Origin: JANPPS01 sp031428635
GTDB taxonomy: Bacteria; Pseudomonadota; Alphaproteobacteria; Acetobacterales; Acetobacteraceae
NCBI GenBank assembly: GCA_031428635.1
Contig: JANPPS010000022.1
Span: forward strand, 1-10,956
Direction of reading: 5' to 3'
Length of the DNA stretch: 10,956 nt
Shown piece by piece: positions 7,513-10,956 of this stretch. The notes beneath the pieces are model-generated. The model did not search any database, was not told the origin of the DNA, and saw only the letters and a program-made list of their open reading frames with translations. How positions within the stretch are numbered: position 1 is the first letter of the stretch; each line of letters opens with the position of its first letter. The position numbers and the translations under genes are program-made.

Positions 7513-7885
7513 TCATAGCCTGGCGGCACGCAACCGCCGCGCGTTCCCAATACCTGACACCGAACGGAGCGACATCGCCAGCGCCGCTACCATCGGGCTA
7601 AGCCGGATGCCAAACAGCGGGCAGAGCACGCCTGCGGCCACCGAAAGACAAATCGCCCTATGGGGCGAATGCGGAGCCGAGGTTCTGCCGAATATCGCAC
7701 ATGGTCAGTCGACCAAGGTTCCGCGCACGGATAATACTGGCGGGGTCGCCCTTCACCGTTGCACTCTCGGCACTCTGAACAACGACCTCGGTTTCAGTTC
7801 CCATCGCGATCCCACCATCCGCCTCGGCCAGCGCCGGTGTGTCGTTCCTGCCGGCTTCCACATGGACCAAGCCTTTCAAAAATCT
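7513..7885 (-). pseudogene. copA: C-terminal relic of a P1B-type copper/heavy-metal ATPase (CopA-like)
   Basis: Two adjacent minus-strand frames together read like the C-terminal quarter of CopA. The upstream frame (to TAG at 7658-7660) has RNDTPALAEAD, GIAMGTETEV, VKGDPASIIRARNL and the hallmark IRQNL, matching the family's GDGxNDAPALAxAD, GIAMGTGTDVA and RNIRQNL blocks. After a one- or two-base shift near 7655 the next frame continues AICLSVAAGVL, GIRLSPMVAALAMSLRSVS and GNARRLRAARL, matching the last two helices and basic tail, stopping at 7513-7515. The GDG Asp is lost (EAGRND), and the phosphorylation, actuator and CPC regions are absent, so it cannot work. A short frame just upstream (about 7885-7935, IVTAAK...VVSEDF) could be a piece of the nucleotide-binding domain joined by a deletion; this is tentative. 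It lies 81 nt upstream of the metal operon on the same strand. Confidence 0.85.
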
Positions 7886-8051
7886 TCGGAAACTACCTCT
7901 CGGGCGGCCTCGCTAAACCCCTTCGCCGCCGTTACGATCGGGGGAAGTAATTAGCATTGTCGCTAGTGAAATTTCACAAAGCCTTATCACGATTGGTTCG
8001 AAGTATTTTGCCTTGTATCGTGAACGGACTTTTCCCGTAGGTAGTTTCCGA
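7886..8051. repeat. 13-bp perfect inverted repeat flanking about 140 bp
   Basis: TCGGAAACTACCT at 7886-7898 and AGGTAGTTTCCGA at 8039-8051 are exact reverse complements. The match continues imperfectly outward from the 5' end of each AGGTAG (a CCCG block with one or two bases between). The left arm lies at the upstream edge of the ATPase relic, the right arm in the AT-richer stretch before the Spy-like gene. No transposase frame lies between. Thirteen exact bases in so short a span is unlikely by chance but its origin is unknown. Confidence 0.6.
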
Positions 8052-8217
8052 GCCTGGTCTTCCCGTTCGATTAGCGTATGCCATTGCAGTACCGTCGCAT
8101 CGATAAGGGGCAGTACTGCCTGAGCCTGTGTCACAATTTCAGTACCGGCCGCGTACGTCGCATTAACAAACGTTACAATTAAATTCCTGCGACGAAATAT
8201 TAACCGGAGGAAAGACC
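7955..8217 (+). promoter_or_regulatory. AT-richer upstream region of the Spy-like gene with three CAGTAC(C/T)G repeats
   Basis: About 260 bases with no supported gene. GC falls to 45% in 7981-8040 and 36% in 8161-8210, well below the flanking genes, as expected of a promoter region. CAGTACCG occurs at 8087-8094 and 8140-8147, and the palindromic CAGTACTG at 8111-8118; GTCGCAT follows at 8094-8100 and recurs at 8157-8163. TACAAT at 8174-8179 could be a -10 box, but I see no matching -35 hexamer at 16-18 bp, so a regulator-dependent promoter is possible. Ribosome binding site GGAGG at 8206-8210, 7 nt before the ATG, is strong. The repeat sites are candidate operators (inference). Confidence 0.5.
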
Positions 8218-8769
8218 ATGTCGAGTAAAACACGCGTCACGCTACTTGTGGCGACCCTCCTCGGTAGCGCCGCCGTAGCAAATGCTCAGACGGCAGATGG
8301 GACCGCCGCAAAAAGTCCTGACACGTCCGTTCCCAGCATGATAGCGCCCCCTCCGGCTATGGCGGCCGGTCCGTCATCCGGTGCCATGGGCGAGACCGGC
8401 ATGGGCAAGATGATGGCGGCGATGCGGGGCATGACGAGCATGATGGCTGCCGACCATGTTGAGGGCCGCATCGCCTACCAGAAAGCGGAACTCGCGATTA
8501 CCGACGCGCAGCTACCTGAGTGGAACGCAGTGGCCGCGGTGCTTCGTCTCAATGCAAAGTCCATGCAGGACGGGATGGCCAGGATGGCGAAGGACGGCAT
8601 GCCCACCGCTGCACCCGCCCGGGGCGAAATGATGGTGACAATGATGTCCGAACGGCTGGAGGGCATGAAGAAGCTCGCCGAGGCCAACAAGGCTCTCTAC
8701 GCAGTCCTGACGCTGGATCAGCGCAAGACCGCCGACGATATGGCTGCCAACCCCATGGGCATGATGTGA
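8218..8769 (+). CDS. Met-rich periplasmic Spy/CpxP-like (LTXXQ motif) protein
   Basis: 183 residues. Signal peptide 1-23 (cleavage after ANA). A Pro/Ala/Ser linker and a Met-rich stretch (57-76, with GMGKMMAAMRGMTSMM) precede a helical domain starting about 80: GRIAYQKAEL, then ITDAQLPEW (94-102, a variant first LTXXQ motif), a long helix with NAKSMQDGMARM, a second helix from about 138, and a canonical LTLDQRKTADDM at 164-175. This order matches Spy/CpxP-family periplasmic chaperone-like proteins, which bind unfolded protein and in some lineages respond to copper, zinc or envelope stress. Met makes up 24 of 183 residues, unusual even here, and suggests Cu(I)/Ag(I) binding or tolerance (inference). 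GGAGG 7 nt upstream fixes the start. It is on the opposite strand to the efflux operon and is flanked on both sides by copper-ATPase fragments. Confidence 0.88.
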   Translation: MSSKTRVTLLVATLLGSAAVANAQTADGTAAKSPDTSVPSMIAPPPAMAAGPSSGAMGETGMGKMMAAMRGMTSMMAADHVEGRIAYQKAELAITDAQLPEWNAVAAVLRLNAKSMQDGMARMAKDGMPTAAPARGEMMVTMMSERLEGMKKLAEANKALYAVLTLDQRKTADDMAANPMGMM

Positions 8770-8852
8770 CGAGAGAAGGTGCCGCCGGTCAGGTCCGGGA
8801 CACCCTCCAGTCTGCTCGCCCGAGTGCCGGAGCAAATCTGTAGCCACCGTTT

Positions 8853-9089
8853 GTGGCCCACCTTCATCATTCAGAGGACACAACCCCGCAAATTGAGCAT
8901 CTGACTGCCAGTGGCATGTCGTGCGGTGGCTGCGTCACCCGTGTGACAGAAGGGCTGACGGCTCTTCCCGGGATCGGCAATGCCGAGGTCGCGCTCTTGA
9001 CCGGGAAAATCGATGTTTCTGACGATGAGCGATTGACCCGGCCATACTGGGCCGTCATCGCTGACCATTGCGGCGCATGGCGTATCTGA
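8853..9089 (+). pseudogene. Fragment with heavy-metal-associated (HMA) domain: CopA N-terminal relic or degenerate CopZ
   Basis: A 78-codon frame beginning at GTG. It opens with a His-containing lead (AHLHHSED), then the HMA signature GMSCGGCVTRV (21-31, Cys24 and Cys27), helix TEGLTALPGI and strand AEVALLTGKIDV, the first two thirds of a normal HMA domain. The end (RLTRPYWAVIADHCGAWRI) does not look like the usual second helix and AAGY ending. No Shine-Dalgarno is visible near the GTG. A plus-one frame continues open after about 9071 (IAAHGVSDALEL) but shows no ATPase motifs. HMA domains at the N-terminus of CopA and stand-alone CopZ chaperones share this motif. A CopA C-terminal relic lies 970 bp away on the other strand, which favours decay of an ATPase gene. 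A short functional metallochaperone remains possible. Confidence 0.65.
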
Positions 9090-9407
9090 CGCGCTGGAAT
9101 TGAACGGTGTGGGATCGACACCGCCGGCTGCTGCGGGCGGACCCGGACCTGCAGTCCTTGGCAAACGCGTGTGGAATGCCGGTCTGCACGTCCACGCGGC
9201 CCGCGGGAGATGGACGCGTAGGCCAGCCCTGGCGGGGAAATTGCGCCCCGCATGCCCCCTCTCACCCTCGCCACCCTAACCCTGGAGCCGGGACAAGATT
9301 TGGTCGTGACGACCCGCAGGTTGGACGGTGTTAGGGACCCGCACTAACAGGCCCAACTGAGCACCCCGCAGATGGTCGGTGAACGTGAAAGGCCGTAAGA
9401 CGGGGCG
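9090..9407. other. Gene-free stretch, about 320 bp
   Basis: Frames here are Arg/Pro/Gly-rich and short, and none gives a recognisable domain on either strand. It sits between the HMA fragment and the receiver remnant and is probably degraded coding sequence. The only structure noted is the inverted repeat at 9329-9349. Confidence 0.6.
9329..9349. repeat. Short inverted repeat TGTTAG/CTAACA
   Basis: TGTTAG (9329-9334) and CTAACA (9344-9349) form a perfect 6-bp dyad with a 9-nt loop in the gene-free stretch. It could be an operator half-site pair or chance; no T-run follows. Confidence 0.35.
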
Positions 9408-9653
9408 ATGGAGATGGATATCGAATTTTCGGCGTTGGGGGCGGGCCATGGCCCGCAGCGACTGGTCACGGCCGAGATAGGCCGCACGGTGGTGAGCGCC
9501 CTGTTTTCCGATGTCACGATGCCAGGCATCATGAACGGCGTCGGGCCAGCGACCGCGGCGCGCCGGCTGCGGCTGCCGAAGCCGTATTGCCAGCGTAACC
9601 TCGGTGATGCGTTGCACACGGCCCTATCGGTGCGACACGCCGCCCATGGTTGA
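9408..9653 (+). pseudogene. Receiver-domain remnant (C-terminal part of a hybrid histidine kinase or response regulator)
   Basis: An 81-codon frame. Residues 30-44 read SALFSDVTMPGIMNG, the phospho-acceptor strand of a CheY-like receiver in the style of hybrid kinases (FSDVxMPGxMNG); Asp35 would be the phosphorylation site. Residues 57-72 read LPKPYCQRNLGDALHTAL, matching the conserved KPY loop (Lys58) and last helix. Between them only about 13 residues remain where a full receiver has roughly 30 more, so the Thr/Ser strand is deleted, and the N-terminal acidic pair (EDD) is missing: residues 1-29 show no receiver sequence. It should not fold as a working receiver. No good ribosome site is seen before the ATG. 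Its last 8 nt overlap the rmuC start. Similar tails end sensor kinases with GAF/PAS or photoreceptor domains; which one is not recoverable. Confidence 0.7.
9441..9456. repeat. 16-bp perfect palindrome inside the receiver remnant
   Basis: GCGGGCCATGGCCCGC is its own reverse complement without a spacer. It lies in the degenerate N-terminal part of the receiver remnant, about 190 bp upstream of rmuC. It could be a protein-binding site or a chance GC palindrome. Confidence 0.5.
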
Positions 9654-10956
9654 TATCCTGCCATTGATCGCAACTGCATGCGTCTGGATCGTATCGCTGA
9701 TCGCAGTGACGCTGCTGGTACGGCGCGGCCAAGTCTCGGCCGATCTGCACCAGGATATGGCGGCGCGGTGGCAGGAGGCGGTGGCGCAACTCGACGATAG
9801 CCGCCACACCGCAGCCAGGGCCGAACTGAAATACGAGCTAGAAGCGCAGCGCGCCGCCCGGTTGGAGGTGGTGGAGCAAAGCCTCGATGCACTGCGCAAT
9901 CAACTCGCTACCGCCACGTCGGACCTCGCGACCGCCCGCGCCGTGGCGGAGCAGGAGCGTGCCCATGCGGCCGAGAGCTTCACGTTGCTGCAAGATGCGC
10001 GGGAGCAGATGAAGCTCGAGTTCCAGCAGCTTGCTTACGGTATCACCGCCCAGCATGGCGAGACGTTCAAGACGCAGAACAAGGAGCAAGTCGAGGCGCT
10101 GCTGCTGCCGTTGCGAGAGCGGATTACGGAATTCCAGGCATGGCTTGCGACCACCCACACGGAAACACATCGGGAGCGCGCGAGCCTCGGTGAGCACATC
10201 AAACTGTTGATCCAGCACGGCGCCACGATGACGGATGAGACGACGAAGCTGACCCGGGCGCTAAAAGGCGACGTCCGGCAGCAAGGCGCCTGGGGCGAGA
10301 TGATCCTGGACGCCATTCTGGAGCGATCAGGCCTGGTGCACGGTGAGCATTTTACCCGCCAGGAAAGTGTCACGGCCGAAGATGGGCAGCGGCTGCGCCC
10401 CGATATCGTGGTCCACGTGCTGGCCGACCAACGCATGGTCATCGACAGTAAAGTGTCGCTAAAGGCGTTCGAGGGCTACGTGAACGCAGCTGACGACGCG
10501 ACCCGCACGGCGCATTTGGGCCAGCATTATCAGTCCGTCCGTAAACACATCGATACGCTGTCATCCAAACAATACGGAACCGCGATCGGCAGCCGGCTGG
10601 GCTTCGTGGTCATGTTCGTGCCGATCGAAAGCGCCCTGGCCGCGGCGATGCAGGCGGATCCGGACCTGGCCACCTACGCCGCCGATCGGCACGTGGGGAT
10701 CGCCACGCCGGTGACGCTGCTGATGGTGTTGAGGACGATCCACACCGTGTGGATGTCGGAACAACGCAACACGAACGCCGAAGCGATCGCTACCCGCGCG
10801 GGCCAGCTCTATGACAAATTCCAGGGCTTTACCGAGGACCTTCTGGCGGTTGGTAAGGGGCTGGACGGCGCGCGGAAGTCGTATGACGCCGCAATCGGTA
10901 AGCTGTCGACCGGATCCGGCAACCTGGTCGGCCAGGTGCAGAAGCTGAAGGCACTG
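9646..10956 (+). CDS. rmuC: DNA recombination protein RmuC, partial (runs off right edge)
   Basis: 437 codons are visible, open in frame to the last base. N-terminal membrane helix 4-25 followed by basic RR, then a long coiled coil about 30-205 (heptad-like Ala/Leu/Glu with many Gln), then the RmuC core: LKGDVRQQGAWGEMILDAIL (207-226) with the conserved WGE, RLRPDIVVHV (249-258) and MVIDSKVSL (264-272). P252-D253 and D267-S-K269 match a PD-(D/E)XK nuclease-like motif, and the core continues with LGFVVMFVPIESA (318-330) and the TPVTLLMVLRTI helix (354-365). RmuC limits inversions at short inverted repeats in E. coli; its biochemistry is incompletely known. The ATG is chosen because the membrane helix begins right after it; it overlaps the upstream frame's stop (ATGGTTGA) and has no clear Shine-Dalgarno. 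Only the family's variable C-terminal tail is likely missing. Confidence 0.94.
   Translation, partial: MVDILPLIATACVWIVSLIAVTLLVRRGQVSADLHQDMAARWQEAVAQLDDSRHTAARAELKYELEAQRAARLEVVEQSLDALRNQLATATSDLATARAVAEQERAHAAESFTLLQDAREQMKLEFQQLAYGITAQHGETFKTQNKEQVEALLLPLRERITEFQAWLATTHTETHRERASLGEHIKLLIQHGATMTDETTKLTRALKGDVRQQGAWGEMILDAILERSGLVHGEHFTRQESVTAEDGQRLRPDIVVHVLADQRMVIDSKVSLKAFEGYVNAADDATRTAHLGQHYQSVRKHIDTLSSKQYGTAIGSRLGFVVMFVPIESALAAAMQADPDLATYAADRHVGIATPVTLLMVLRTIHTVWMSEQRNTNAEAIATRAGQLYDKFQGFTEDLLAVGKGLDGARKSYDAAIGKLSTGSGNLVGQVQKLKAL

Noticed and set aside
7496..7954. 152-codon plus-strand open frame
   Set aside because: It lies exactly opposite the ATPase relic, whose minus-strand reading shows family motifs; the plus-strand product shows none.
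7913..8233. 106-codon minus-strand open frame
   Set aside because: It overlaps the start of the Spy-like gene, covers its promoter-like AT-rich region, has no ribosome site I can support and no recognisable domain.
8778..8804. Possible terminator hairpin (GGTG...CACC) after the Spy-like gene
   Set aside because: Only 4-bp outer and 4-bp inner stems with mismatches between and no T-run.
9276..9899. Overlapping minus-strand open frames opposite the receiver remnant and rmuC start
   Set aside because: Shadows of plus-strand sequence with recognisable motifs; products are low-complexity Arg/Ala-rich.

Overview
The window is GC-rich DNA (the 8161-8210 stretch is a local AT-rich exception) with codon use and gene families typical of an alphaproteobacterium, plausibly Acetobacteraceae or Sphingomonadales. 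The taxon is an inference from protein style only. The main content is a metal-resistance module, almost certainly for copper/silver or a mix of divalent metals, followed by decayed gene fragments and the start of a housekeeping gene.

Region 1 (1-7431, minus strand) is one head-to-tail operon read right to left: a small exported His/Cys-rich protein (7431-7021), a CzcC/CusC-type outer-membrane channel (6908-5451), a CzcB/CusB-type periplasmic adaptor with an extra N-terminal domain (5454-3802), a CzcA/CusA-type HME-RND pump (3802-674), a small exported His-containing protein (637-254) and the N-terminus of a DUF305 protein that runs off the left edge. channel/adaptor and adaptor/pump overlap by 4 and 1 nt, so they are translationally coupled. 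The three large proteins should form a tripartite envelope-spanning efflux complex; the small exported proteins probably buffer or hand over metal in the periplasm.

Region 2 (about 7500-9650) is an accessory, partly decayed zone. It holds a frameshifted C-terminal relic of a P1B-type (CopA-like) ATPase on the minus strand, an AT-richer regulatory stretch with short repeats, an intact plus-strand Met-rich Spy/CpxP-like periplasmic protein (8218-8769), a plus-strand fragment with a CopZ/CopA-type metal-binding domain (8853-9089), about 320 bases with no gene, and a receiver-domain remnant (9408-9653).

Region 3 (9646 to the right edge) is rmuC, plus strand, open at the edge, with its start overlapping the receiver remnant by 8 nt.

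No tRNA, rRNA, CRISPR array, intact transposase or phage gene was seen. I found no convincing evidence of a wholly new system; the most unusual points are the adaptor architecture, the substrate-site residues of the pump, the split copper-ATPase relics around the Spy-like gene, and repeated CAGTAC(C/T)G sites upstream of that gene.
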